Part shown: piece by piece, positions 14,276 to 22,817 of the stretch
Layout: every line of letters starts with the position of its first letter
Position numbering within the stretch: the first letter of the stretch is position 1
Virus record (IMG/VR): IMGVR_UViG_3300036781_000418
Span: 283,296-342,591 of that record
Origin: a virus
Length of the DNA: 59,296 bases
Reading direction: 5' to 3' (one strand)
Notes under the pieces: generated by a model
Databases searched by the model: none
What the model was told of the DNA's origin: nothing
What the model saw: the letters and a program-made list of their open reading frames with translations, nothing else
Translations under genes and position numbers: made by a program

Positions 14276-16057
14276 TCAGTCCTTGGATTGGTCATCGTTG
14301 TGGGTCCAGATGTACTTACCTGGAGCGTCGCCTGCGGCGTAGCATTGGTTTTCACAGAAGATCGTCGCAACGTAACCCATGCCAGCGTACGTGACACTGA
14401 CGATTTCCTCCCAACGGAAGCCGTTGTCGTCTTGGACTGGCAGCTTCTTGTTGAGCACGTTGCTGGCGAAGGTCGATGAACCGTCTTCAAGCGTGACCGG
14501 AGTTGAGTCTGAGCAGGTCAACGTGATGCCTGAGCGCGAGATCAGCTTAACCAACGGCTGCAGTGAGGTACGGTTCGAGATGACGGTACCTGGCACCGTC
14601 GTCGTGCGGTCAGTTGAGAGCAGGGAAAGCTCATCACCAACATCAACCTCACCAGCCACCTTACCAGACGGTAGGTAGGCTTGAACTGAGACTGAACCAC
14701 CGCCTCCTCCACCACCACTGCTCACAAAGGCCGCGGTGTTGATGCCGAAGTAGGAGTTACCAGCCGTCGTAGTTTCAAGACCGGTGACGTTCACCTGTCC
14801 ACCAGCTGCGCCGAAGGCGCCGTTCACGAGGGAGTGCTTGACCCATGAGAGCGTTGGTGTCGTGTTCGCGCTAGCGAGCTTCGCGCCCACCACGTAGTAG
14901 GAGGCCGTCGTAAGGTCCGCGCTACCGACGACGTAGCTGCAGTAGATGTACAGGTTGTTCGCGTTGTCGGTGGAGATGTGTGGGACTCGGAAGCCATCGC
15001 CAGAGGTGCCTGAACCGACCACCCCAAGTGATGGAACTGCAAGTGACCGTGACCAGGTAATGCCACCCGTCGTGATCTTGGCGATGTAGAGCTGGTCGTT
15101 GGCGTGTGGCGTGGTACCAGTAGTTGCACCAGACGAATAAGCCGTGACGTAGTAGTAGTTGCCCGCTGAGTCCACCGCGTGTTGAACACCGCGGAAGTGG
15201 TTGCCACTGTAGCTGAACGTTTGGTTAGCGACGTTCTGCGAGGTGTTGACGTCGATCGAGGCGGTGTTGACCAGCGCGCCGTTGGCGGGGTTCAGCTTCT
15301 GGAAGCTGCCAGTTTGGCTGACAATTGAACCGCCATGTGAGGACCCGTACAACGTGAACGAGTAGAGGTTGTCACTAGCGTCGACGGACAGGTGACCTGA
15401 AGCCAACAGAATTGCTGACACTCCAGAGATCGTCGAGACGTAGCGCTTGTTCCAAGTGATGTTGCCAAACGAGTCCAGCTTCATGATGCAGAACGAACCT
15501 TCAACTACACGACCCGCGTAGTAGGACACGTAGATGTTGTTGGCCGAGTCAGTGACGATACTCGTCACGACTGGAAACTGAAATTCATTGTTCGGGCTGC
15601 TTGGGTAGACCCAGTGCGTGATGCCGTTGCGCCAAGCCAACGTGCTGCCGTCGGCCGAGTACTTCCAGACGCCAAGGCCAGACTTTGACGTTGATCCGGC
15701 ACCAGCCGTGTAGGTCACGTCGGTCTGGTAGAAAGTAGCAACGATGATGTTACCCGCCGAGTCGGTCGTCGTAAAGCTGGAGGCATCCAAGTAGTTCGGG
15801 TTGGCTTGCGTGCCGACCGTGTAGGTGGCCGGGTTGTTCATGCTCGACGAGAGCCAACGAGTCGTGGCCTGAGGCGCGCCGTAGAAGTTGAACAGTGAGA
15901 GCGGACCGCTGGTCGGAATCGCACCGCTTACGCCCGTCGTACCTGACGGGACGAACGTGCCACCGGCGTAGTAGTCCTCAAGCGAGGGCGAGGTGTTCCC
16001 GCCGAACTGCGTCTTCAGGTCGTTGATTGAGATGGGACCGGAGGTCTGGAGGGTCAT
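14276..16057 (-). CDS. Tail fibre-like protein with Hint-like C-terminal domain
   Basis: This 593-aa protein begins MTLQTSGPISINDLKTQFGG, a start typical of phage tail and baseplate-wedge proteins. The middle has repeated DSAGN/DASDN-type beta-propeller motifs (TDSAGNIIVATF, TDSANNIYVSYY, VDASDNLYSF, DSAGNYYYVTA, TDNANNLYIY). After a run of eight glycines comes a Hint-like module: PSGKVAGEVDVGDEL, SGITLTCSDSTPVTLEDGS, and an end YIWTHND like intein block G. The usual first Cys or Ser is not where expected. It may form or have lost an autoprocessing site. A late motif lies at 16086. Confidence 0.65.
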   Translation of the reverse strand: MTLQTSGPISINDLKTQFGGNTSPSLEDYYAGGTFVPSGTTGVSGAIPTSGPLSLFNFYGAPQATTRWLSSSMNNPATYTVGTQANPNYLDASSFTTTDSAGNIIVATFYQTDVTYTAGAGSTSKSGLGVWKYSADGSTLAWRNGITHWVYPSSPNNEFQFPVVTSIVTDSANNIYVSYYAGRVVEGSFCIMKLDSFGNITWNKRYVSTISGVSAILLASGHLSVDASDNLYSFTLYGSSHGGSIVSQTGSFQKLNPANGALVNTASIDVNTSQNVANQTFSYSGNHFRGVQHAVDSAGNYYYVTAYSSGATTGTTPHANDQLYIAKITTGGITWSRSLAVPSLGVVGSGTSGDGFRVPHISTDNANNLYIYCSYVVGSADLTTASYYVVGAKLASANTTPTLSWVKHSLVNGAFGAAGGQVNVTGLETTTAGNSYFGINTAAFVSSGGGGGGGSVSVQAYLPSGKVAGEVDVGDELSLLSTDRTTTVPGTVISNRTSLQPLVKLISRSGITLTCSDSTPVTLEDGSSTFASNVLNKKLPVQDDNGFRWEEIVSVTYAGMGYVATIFCENQCYAAGDAPGKYIWTHNDDQSKD

Positions 16058-16085
16058 GGCTGTAGGGTTAACAAGCTTACGTCCC

Positions 16086-16093
16086 CTATTTAG
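16086..16093 (-). promoter_or_regulatory. Late promoter motif (CTAAATAG)
   Basis: The - strand octamer lies 28 bases before the ATG at 16057 and drives the two tail genes at 16057-13830. Confidence 0.55.
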
Positions 16094-16218
16094 CCTCGAG
16101 CCAGATCAAAGCTGAACCTGTTTCATGGTTAAGTGGATCCTAGATCTACAACGAACGATGGGTTCATGGCAACTTCGGCAAGTTAAGATGGGCCTACCAC
16201 CACAAGTAGCGACGCACC

Positions 16219-16599
16219 ATGCGATCCATCTTCAAAAACCGCGGCTTCGACACGATCATCAGCGACGGCAACGACTACACCTGTCTCGCCTTCGTCACGA
16301 ACGGTACCGTCCTGCTCTACGGTATGGTCTCAACGTCCAGCGTCTCGGCGTACAACGACGCGAAGACGCAGGTGCTGAAGATCTTCGGTCGGCTCTACGC
16401 CACCGAAGAGCTGGTTCACCCCCACTTGGTAGTCTCCGGTATCGTGGTCGCCGGCAAAATCTCCGTAGGTCGTCTCGTAGTACGTAAGACGGCCTCACTC
16501 CAAGCAACGTCCATCGAATATGATGAACTTGTCATTGAGCCTGGTGCTTACCTCGACGTAGGAAAGCTCAGCAAGAAGGTCCCTCAACCCGTGGCTTAA
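16219..16599 (+). CDS. Bactofilin-like polymer-forming protein
   Basis: This 126-aa protein shows the short hydrophobic repeat of bactofilins (DUF583), small beta-helix proteins that form filaments without nucleotide: LLYGMVS, KIFGRLYATEELV, LVVSGIVVAGKISVGRLVV, KTASLQATSIEYDELVIEPGAYLDV. Each turn places V/I at regular spacing. In bacteria bactofilins organise cell shape or polarity. It ends 25 bases before prkA, so it may belong to the same unit. It could instead be a beta-helical structural piece of the virion, but it has no late motif. Confidence 0.6.
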   Translation: MRSIFKNRGFDTIISDGNDYTCLAFVTNGTVLLYGMVSTSSVSAYNDAKTQVLKIFGRLYATEELVHPHLVVSGIVVAGKISVGRLVVRKTASLQATSIEYDELVIEPGAYLDVGKLSKKVPQPVA

Positions 16600-16623
16600 C
16601 CGCCTTTTCCACCACTAGGAGCT

Positions 16624-18594
16624 ATGATGTCTCTGAAAAAACTGGCTGAACAACGCAAGAACCAACTTGGGCAATCCGAGCCGATGACGCTCGAAGCCTA
16701 CCTCGAACTGTGCAAGAGCGACCGCATGGCGTTCGCCACGGCGGCCGAGCGGTTCATGGACGCCGTTGGCGAGCCACGCATCGTTGATACTTCCGAAGAC
16801 CAGCGCCTCTCGCGCATTCACTCCAACCAGAAGATCCGCGTCTACGACGCCTTCTCCGACTTCTACGGCATGGAAGCCGCGGTCGAACGCGTCGTCGCTT
16901 ACTTCCGCCACGCGGCTCAAGGCCTCGAGGAATCGAAGCAGATCCTGTACTTGCTGGGTCCCGTCGGCGGCGGCAAGTCGAGCCTCTCCGAGCGCATCAA
17001 GGCGCTGATGGAGAAGCACGCTATGTACGTGCTGTACGACGAGAACGAGACCAACCCCGAGCTGAAGCTCTCGCCGGTCTTCGAATCGCCGCTGGCCCTC
17101 TTCAACCCCAACAACCCCGACGACGCCGCCGTCCTGAACGAGTACGGCATTCCGCTGTCCTACGCAGGCCGCTCGCCGCTCTCCGGCTGGGCCCAACAGA
17201 AGCTCGACGAGTTCAAGGCCAACGACCTCGACTTCAGCGCCTTCAAGGTGGTCAAGCTGTACCCCAACAAGGACCGTCAGATCGGCATCATGAAGGTCGA
17301 GCCGGGCGACGAGAACAACCAAGACGTCTCGGTGCTGATCGGCAAGACTGACCTGCGCAAGCTCGAGAAGTTCCCGCAGAACCACCCGTACGCCTACTCC
17401 TACAGCGGCGGCCTGAACCGCACGACGCAAGGCCTGATGGAGTTCGCCGAAATGTTCAAGGCGAACATCAAGACCCTCAACCCCTTGCTGATGGCCACGC
17501 AGGACCGCTCCTACAAGGGCACTGAAGCGATTCCCGCCCTCCCGTATGGTGGCGTGATCATGGCCCACTCCAACGAGTCCGAGTGGGAAACCTTCCGCAA
17601 CAACAAGTCGAACGAGGCTTTCCTCGATCGCGTGTTCATCGTCAACGTGCCGTACTGCCTGCGCTACGACGAAGAGGAACGCATCTACCAGAAGATGCTG
17701 AACTCCTCGGTGCTGCGTGATGTGCGCGTCGCGCCTGGCACGCTGAAGATGCTGTCGCAGTGGTCGGTGCTGACGCGCCTGAAGAGCCCTGAAAACTCGA
17801 CCATCGCGGCCAAGCTGGCGGTCTACAACGGCGAGAACGTCAAGGACAAGATGCCCAACGTCAAGTCCCACGAGGAGTACGTCGAGGCCGCTGGTCCGCG
17901 CGAAGGCATGGCCGGCATGTCCACCCGCTTCGCCTTCAAGGTGTTGAGCTCGGTGATCAACTTCCGCCCTGAAGAACTCCAGGCCAACCCCGTTGACCTG
18001 ATGTTCGTGCTGACGGAAGCCTTGAAGAAGGAAGGTCTGCCGCCTGAAACCCAACAGGCCTACGAGAACTTCATCAAGGAGATCCTGCAACCGAAGTACT
18101 TCGAGACCCTCGAGAAGGAACTCCGTGCGGCCTACCTCGACTCGTTCAGCGCCTTCGGCCAGAACCTCTTCGAGCGCTACATCCGCTTCGCCGAAGCGTG
18201 GATCGCCGACGAGCAGTGCAAGGACCCCGAGACCCACCAACTGCTGGACCGTCGGAAGCTCAACGACGAACTGGAAGCGATCGAGAAGGCCAGCGGCATC
18301 ACGAACGCGAAGGACTTCCGCCAGGACATCGTGAACTACGTCCTGCGCTACAAGTCGCGCAGCGAAGGCAAGTCGCCGGCGTGGACCGAGTACGAGAAGA
18401 TCCGCCAAGTCCTCGAGAAGCGCATGTTCAGCGCCACTGAGAACATCATGCCCGTGATCTCGTTCGGCCCCAAGCACGACCGCGACCTCGAGGACAAGCA
18501 CAACGCGTTCATCCAGCGCATGCTGGACAAGGGCTACTCCGAGCTGCAGATCAAGCAGCTGGTGGCCTGGTGGTCGAACAACAAGCGCACCTAA
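16624..18594 (+). CDS. prkA: PrkA-type serine protein kinase (YeaG)
   Basis: This 656-aa protein is close to the usual PrkA length (about 640). An AAA module comes first, with Walker A GPVGGGKS at about residues 112-119, then ILYLLGP, LYDENETNPELKLSPV, PYAYSYSGGLNRTTQGLMEFAEMFKA, IPALPYGGVIMAHSNESEW and FLDRVFIVNVPYCLRY. A kinase-like C-terminus follows. In E. coli YeaG with YeaH acts in starvation survival; in Bacillus PrkA affects sporulation. TAGGAG precedes ATGATG (16624 or 16627). Pro and Leu codons favour CCG/CCC/CTG more than in neighbouring phage genes, suggesting later arrival. A large hairpin follows. Confidence 0.93.
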   Translation: MMSLKKLAEQRKNQLGQSEPMTLEAYLELCKSDRMAFATAAERFMDAVGEPRIVDTSEDQRLSRIHSNQKIRVYDAFSDFYGMEAAVERVVAYFRHAAQGLEESKQILYLLGPVGGGKSSLSERIKALMEKHAMYVLYDENETNPELKLSPVFESPLALFNPNNPDDAAVLNEYGIPLSYAGRSPLSGWAQQKLDEFKANDLDFSAFKVVKLYPNKDRQIGIMKVEPGDENNQDVSVLIGKTDLRKLEKFPQNHPYAYSYSGGLNRTTQGLMEFAEMFKANIKTLNPLLMATQDRSYKGTEAIPALPYGGVIMAHSNESEWETFRNNKSNEAFLDRVFIVNVPYCLRYDEEERIYQKMLNSSVLRDVRVAPGTLKMLSQWSVLTRLKSPENSTIAAKLAVYNGENVKDKMPNVKSHEEYVEAAGPREGMAGMSTRFAFKVLSSVINFRPEELQANPVDLMFVLTEALKKEGLPPETQQAYENFIKEILQPKYFETLEKELRAAYLDSFSAFGQNLFERYIRFAEAWIADEQCKDPETHQLLDRRKLNDELEAIEKASGITNAKDFRQDIVNYVLRYKSRSEGKSPAWTEYEKIRQVLEKRMFSATENIMPVISFGPKHDRDLEDKHNAFIQRMLDKGYSELQIKQLVAWWSNNKRT

Positions 18595-18615
18595 CCGTGC
18601 GTCGGTTGTAAGTAA

Positions 18616-18654
18616 GGTAAGGAGGGTGGCCGTGGTGGGCTACCCTCCATTACC
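18616..18654 (+). promoter_or_regulatory. Large hairpin between prkA and yeaH
   Basis: GGTAA plus GGAGGGTGGCC pair with GGCTACCCTCC and TTACC: 16 bp with one T-G pair and one bulged A, loop GTGGTG. There is no T-run directly after it. It may lower or stabilise the downstream message. Confidence 0.6.
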
Positions 18655-18678
18655 CCTCCCCTTGAAAGGCGACCCATC

Positions 18679-20040
18679 ATGACAACGGACATTATGCACA
18701 AGTCAGACATGATCATCGTCGACCGCCGCCGCACGGCGCGCGGAAAGTCGCTCCCCAACCGAGAGCGACTGCTCGACCGGATCCGCGATGCAATTCGCTC
18801 GGCGGATCCAGAAAACATCGGCACCGGCGGTGTCAAGGCTTCCGGTGCGCCGACTGGCGGCGCTGGTGGTGCCAACAACCCCGTCACCGTGGCCCGTGAG
18901 GCCTTGGCCGAACCAACCTTCCACTACGCCCGCCAATCAGGCAAGCACACCATCGTGCTGATTGGCAACAAGGAGTGGAACCGTGGTGACGACTTCCCGC
19001 TTGAAGGTGAAAGCGACGAAGAAGGTGGTGGCGGTGAAGGCGGCTTCGGTGAAGACGAAGAAGACGACTTCATCGTGAACATCTCGGCCGAGGAGTTCTA
19101 CAAGGTCTTCTTCGACGACTGTGAGCTCCCCAACATCCAAGAGTCCACGATGCGCGTGGTGCCGGATGAAGCACCCTCGCACGCTGGCTTCCAGCGCAGC
19201 GGCAACCCCGCCCAGCTGTCGGTCATCCGCTCCTACAAGAACTCCATGGGTCGCCGCAACGCGCTGACCAAGCCCGCTCGTGAGGAGCTGGCGGAACTGG
19301 AAGCCGAGTTCGAACTTCGTTCGCAGGGCAAGCACCCACAAGGTGAGTACCTCGACGAGGCGGAGAACATCTCGATCATGGCGACCTTGGCCGAACGGAT
19401 CGAGGAACTGCGCCGCAAGATCGGCGCCACGCCGTTCTTCGAGGAGCTGGACCTTCGCTTCGTTCACCGTGAACGCCAGCAAGTCAAGAAGGCCGAGGCC
19501 GCGTTCTTCATGCTGATGGACGTGTCCGGTTCGATGGACGAGGAGCGCAAGCGGATCGCCCGCAAGATGTTCACGTTGCAGTACGTGTTCATCAAGCGCA
19601 CGTACCCCGACACGGACATCGTGTTCATCTCCCACACGAACACGCCGCTTGAGGTGACCGAGACGGACTTCTTCACGTCCACCCGCTCCGGTGGTACGTC
19701 CATCTCGCCAGCCTACACGATGGCGCATGACCTCATCAACAAGCGGTACGATCCGAACCTCACCAACATCTACCTGTCGCACGCCAGCGACAGCGACAAC
19801 TGGGACACGGACAACCTGCTGGTGGAGAAGGAGTTGGTGGGTAGTGGCCTGCTGCCGAAGCTGCGCCACATGGTCTACTTTCACTGCGGCTTTGGCTCCA
19901 ACCAGTACGGTGCACGGGCCTTCATGGTGCTGCTCAAGGGCATCGCCAACAAGTCCAACAACAAGCTCACCGTGGCTTCGATCGAAGATGAAGGTGCCGT
20001 GTTCACGGTGTTCAAGGCGGTCTACCGCAAGAAGGGTTAA
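18679..20040 (+). CDS. yeaH: YeaH/YhbH (DUF444) VWA protein
   Basis: This 453-aa protein is of the family usual between prkA and spoVR. The N-terminus has DRRRTARGKSLPNRERLLDRI. An acidic linker (EGESDEEGGGGEGGFGEDEEDDF) follows. The C-terminal half is a von Willebrand A fold with the MIDAS DVSGSMDEE at about residue 281, then HTNTPLEVTETDFF and SGGTSISPAY. It is thought to pair with PrkA as an adaptor. It is 84 bases from prkA across a hairpin and 2 bases from spoVR. Motifs are intact, so function is likely retained. Confidence 0.92.
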   Translation: MTTDIMHKSDMIIVDRRRTARGKSLPNRERLLDRIRDAIRSADPENIGTGGVKASGAPTGGAGGANNPVTVAREALAEPTFHYARQSGKHTIVLIGNKEWNRGDDFPLEGESDEEGGGGEGGFGEDEEDDFIVNISAEEFYKVFFDDCELPNIQESTMRVVPDEAPSHAGFQRSGNPAQLSVIRSYKNSMGRRNALTKPAREELAELEAEFELRSQGKHPQGEYLDEAENISIMATLAERIEELRRKIGATPFFEELDLRFVHRERQQVKKAEAAFFMLMDVSGSMDEERKRIARKMFTLQYVFIKRTYPDTDIVFISHTNTPLEVTETDFFTSTRSGGTSISPAYTMAHDLINKRYDPNLTNIYLSHASDSDNWDTDNLLVEKELVGSGLLPKLRHMVYFHCGFGSNQYGARAFMVLLKGIANKSNNKLTVASIEDEGAVFTVFKAVYRKKG

Positions 20041-20042
20041 CC

Positions 20043-21518
20043 ATGAAACCAATCGACTCCAAAGAGGACTTCTCCGCTCCTCGCATCGTCGAGATCTGGA
20101 ATGAAGTGGCGATCATCGCGAAGGATGAGCTGGGCATGGAGGTTGGCAAGAACCTCTACATCAACCAGTTTGAGATCGTGACGGCCGAACAGCTGCTGGA
20201 CGCGTACGCTTCGATTGGACTGCCCGTCAACTACCACCACTGGTCGTTCGGCAAGAAGTTCATCGAAAACGAGCGCTCGTACGCTCAAGGCAAGATGGGG
20301 CTGGCGCTGGAGATGGTGATCAACTCCAACCCCTGCATCAACTACCTGTCCGAGCAGAACACCATGGTCGAGCAGGCCATGGTGATCGCCCACGCCGCGA
20401 TCGGTCACAACTTCTGCTTCACCAACAACGTCTACTTCAAGGAGTGGACGTCGGCCTCGAACATCGTGGACTACATGGTCTTTGCTCGTGACTTCATCGG
20501 TCGCTGTGAGGACCAGTACGGGCGCGACGAGGTGGAGAAGGTGATCGACGCGTGCCACTCCATCGGCACCCACTCGATCGACAAGTACCACCGTCGCAAC
20601 ACGACCAAGGAGAACGAGGAAGCGCGCCTCGAGAAGATCCTCAAGGAAGACGACCGTCGCCAGCGTGAGCTGGACATCGTGATGCGCAAGACGTCGCTGA
20701 ACTACATGAAGGACGATCCGGTCGCTGACACCGCCGAGGTGGACCAAGAGGAGAACATCCTCTACTTCATCATGAAGAAGGCGCCCAACACGCCGCAGTG
20801 GAAGCGCGAGATCATGCGCATCTGCTACAAGGTGGAGTCCTACTTCCAGCATCAAGGCCTGACCAAGGTATTGAACGAGGGCATCGCCACCTTCGTCCAC
20901 TACTACATCATGGAGCGGCTCGAGGCCAAGGGCTGCATCACGTCGGACGCGTACATCAAGTTCCTTGATCTGCACGCCTCGGTGATTCGTCAGCCACACT
21001 ACAAGCAACGTGGCGGCACACGTTTCAACCCCTACAAGCTCGGCTTCGAGATCCTCATGGACCTCAAGCGCATCTGCACCGAGCCGACGGAGGAAGACAA
21101 GCGCTGGTTCCCCAACATCATCGGCCGCCCATGGTGCGAGGTGGTCAAGGAGGCCGTGACGGAGTACCGTGACGACTCCTTCATCCAGCAGTTCATGTCA
21201 CCGAAGCTGATGCGCGACTTCGGGCTGTTCTCCATCGAGATCGACTACGAAGAGTCGGACGACTACGCCAAGGTGCTGGAGATCCAAGACGATCAAGGGT
21301 ACTCCAACCTTCGCACGCAGCTCGCCCAAAGCTACGAGCGCATCAACTACGTGCCGGAAATTGCGGTGGTCAAGGCCGACCTCGGCGGCGACCGCACCCT
21401 GCACCTGCGCTACAAGCAGTTCAACGAGCGCACAGTGGACGTGGACGACGCACGTGACGTGATTCGCCACCTGAAGTTCCTCTGGGGCTACCCAGTCTCG
21501 TTTGAAATCCCTGATTGA
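20043..21518 (+). CDS. spoVR: SpoVR family protein (YcgB)
   Basis: This 491-aa protein spans the whole SpoVR family length. Landmarks are IVEIWNEVAIIAKDELGMEV near the start, INQFEIVTAEQLLDAYASIGLPVNYHHWSFGK, then IAHAAIGHNFCFTNN, LNEGIATFVHYYIMERL, KLGFEILMDLKRICTEPTEED and a C-terminal DRTLHLRYKQFNERTVD. Biochemical function is unknown; in Bacillus it affects spore cortex and in enterobacteria it accompanies yeaGH under stress. It starts 2 bases after yeaH, so it is translationally coupled. This completes the triad. Confidence 0.93.
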   Translation: MKPIDSKEDFSAPRIVEIWNEVAIIAKDELGMEVGKNLYINQFEIVTAEQLLDAYASIGLPVNYHHWSFGKKFIENERSYAQGKMGLALEMVINSNPCINYLSEQNTMVEQAMVIAHAAIGHNFCFTNNVYFKEWTSASNIVDYMVFARDFIGRCEDQYGRDEVEKVIDACHSIGTHSIDKYHRRNTTKENEEARLEKILKEDDRRQRELDIVMRKTSLNYMKDDPVADTAEVDQEENILYFIMKKAPNTPQWKREIMRICYKVESYFQHQGLTKVLNEGIATFVHYYIMERLEAKGCITSDAYIKFLDLHASVIRQPHYKQRGGTRFNPYKLGFEILMDLKRICTEPTEEDKRWFPNIIGRPWCEVVKEAVTEYRDDSFIQQFMSPKLMRDFGLFSIEIDYEESDDYAKVLEIQDDQGYSNLRTQLAQSYERINYVPEIAVVKADLGGDRTLHLRYKQFNERTVDVDDARDVIRHLKFLWGYPVSFEIPD

Positions 21519-21528
21519 AAGGACCACC

Positions 21529-21711
21529 ATGATCACCGCTGAACAAGAAACCAAGTTGCGCGCCTTGCTGAAGCGCAACCTCCTCGACGAGGAGCAGCTG
21601 GCCGATGAGGAACCATGGGGGCAGGACGGCTCGATGAACTGCTTCGACAACGGGAAACCGTTTGGCGCCCACGACCTGGCTGAAGAGATCTTCGAGATCA
21701 TCGGCCAGTAG
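21529..21711 (+). CDS. Small acidic hypothetical protein
   Basis: This 60-aa protein (ITAEQETKLRALLKRNLLDEEQ..., ending HDLAEEIFEIIGQ) is acidic and helical. GAAAGGA precedes ATG 21529. It is the last gene of the prkA-yeaH-spoVR unit and just ahead of a terminator. No family is recognised. Confidence 0.6.
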   Translation: MITAEQETKLRALLKRNLLDEEQLADEEPWGQDGSMNCFDNGKPFGAHDLAEEIFEIIGQ

Positions 21712-21729
21712 TTTTCAGCATTGTCGCAC

Positions 21730-21750
21730 AAGGGACCTTTGGGTCCCTTT
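21730..21750 (+). terminator. Factor-independent terminator of the prkA unit
   Basis: The stem AAGGGACC/GGTCCCTT (8 bp, loop TTTG) is followed by TTCC. Confidence 0.7.
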
Positions 21751-21763
21751 CCGGTCTCCGGCT

Positions 21764-21771
21764 GTAAATAC
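21764..21771 (+). promoter_or_regulatory. Late promoter motif (GTAAATAC)
   Basis: The TAAATA core lies 25 bases before ATG 21796, directly after the terminator at 21730. Confidence 0.55.
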
Positions 21772-21795
21772 CAACACAGCTAGCTACAACCTGAC

Positions 21796-22683
21796 ATGCG
21801 GTCATTCAAACAGTTTCTCCTCCAAGAAGGCGGTAAGGCCATGGAGGAACACGGCGTAGACCGTGCTACCAAGGCGGACATCGAGTCCGTACTTGATCAA
21901 CTCGCCTCCGCGCTCTCCATGTCGAAGGACGACCTAGCCAAGCAGCTGCTTGGCTCGACGACCTTGACGCTGAAGGGCAAGAAGGAAGACTCAGGTGACG
22001 TCGACGTCGGCCTGTTGAAGGACACCCGTGACGAGGCGGTCGCTGCCGTCGAGCAGCACGTTGGAGTTCAAGGCAAGAAGATCGGCGCCAACATCGTCTC
22101 GTTCCCATTTACGGTCGGTGACAAGAAAGTCCAAGTCGACCTGGTGTTCGTGCCTGACCTACGCTGGGCACGCTTCTCGCACTTCGCCTCGGCCAACTCA
22201 CAACACAAGTCCGGTGTTCGCAACGAACTGATCCACTCCGCCCTCAAGTTCTCCCACGTACCTGGTGAGGACGTCGTGCACGTGGACAAGGACGGCAACC
22301 TGGTGGTGCGTGCGTCACGTTCCTACAACCTTGAGGACGGTGTCAAGCGAATCTTCAAGGTCGCCCCGAAGCGCAAGGACGGCCAAGGTCGGGTGAAGTC
22401 CACGGTCCACACCACGCCCGAAGAAGTTCGTCGCACCCTTGACGACATCGGCGTCTCCACGAAGTTCTCCGACAAGGAGGACCTGATCCTTGACCCTAAC
22501 CAGCTCGGTGAGCTTCTGTTCGGTCAAGGCGTCGGTGGGAACGACATGCTCTCCACTGAGCAGCTCATCAAGCTGATCAAGGACAAGAAGGGCGACCGTG
22601 CCGAGGCTATCCTCAAGGACGCGGTGCAGGGGATCAAGGCCCGTAAGTTCGACGTCCCCGACGAGCTCAAGCAGTACGAGTAG
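21796..22683 (+). CDS. Putative packaged nucleotidyltransferase-like protein
   Basis: This 295-aa protein begins MRSFKQFLLQEGGK, a capsid-targeting-like leader with a prohead-protease site after L-Q-E11. It then has a nucleotidyltransferase pattern: LLGSTTLTL at about residue 50, SGDVDVGLL (D-x-D), and VQVDLVFVPD (third Asp). The rest (RVKSTVHTTPEEVRRTLDDIGVS...) is helical. Enzymes with such leaders in T4 (for example Alt) are injected with the DNA, so this may modify host RNA, protein or nucleotides at the start of infection. It has a late-promoter motif and a strong terminator. The substrate is not predictable. Confidence 0.6.
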   Translation: MRSFKQFLLQEGGKAMEEHGVDRATKADIESVLDQLASALSMSKDDLAKQLLGSTTLTLKGKKEDSGDVDVGLLKDTRDEAVAAVEQHVGVQGKKIGANIVSFPFTVGDKKVQVDLVFVPDLRWARFSHFASANSQHKSGVRNELIHSALKFSHVPGEDVVHVDKDGNLVVRASRSYNLEDGVKRIFKVAPKRKDGQGRVKSTVHTTPEEVRRTLDDIGVSTKFSDKEDLILDPNQLGELLFGQGVGGNDMLSTEQLIKLIKDKKGDRAEAILKDAVQGIKARKFDVPDELKQYE

Positions 22684-22713
22684 AGGCATTAGCTGACAGA
22701 TAGTGCGGGTTCA
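22683..22713 (+). repeat. 31-bp long-distance inverted repeat, copy A
   Basis: GAGGCATTAGCTGACAGATA plus GTGCGGGTTCA recurs inverted at 40383-40413 with one mismatch. Both copies lie between genes and both are followed, about 7 bases on, by GCGACACGA. Confidence 0.8.
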
Positions 22714-22736
22714 CCGTACGGCGACACGAAATGAAC

Positions 22737-22758
22737 AGAGGGACCCTAGGGTCCCTCT
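22737..22758 (+). terminator. Bidirectional terminator
   Basis: The stem AGAGGGACCC/GGGTCCCTCT has a 2-nt centre and A- or T-containing flanks on each side. It lies between convergent genes (22683 + and 22818 -). Confidence 0.8.
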
Positions 22759-22794
22759 TCTGTTGTGCTCTATGTCGAAGTTAGCCGGGATGAA

Positions 22795-22816
22795 CCGGCG
22801 TCGCCTCGTGTCGCCG
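22795..22816 (-). repeat. 22-bp dispersed repeat, copy A
   Basis: CGGCGACACGAGGCGACGCC plus GG on the - strand, directly after the tail-fibre stop. An identical copy on the + strand lies at 51586-51607, inside a gene. Confidence 0.8.
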
Positions 22817-22817
22817 A

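Noticed and set aside
16615-18501. 628-codon open frame antisense to prkA
   Set aside because: It lies on the opposite strand of an obvious, conserved PrkA gene and is only a result of GC-biased codon use. It has no own ribosome site or recognisable domain.
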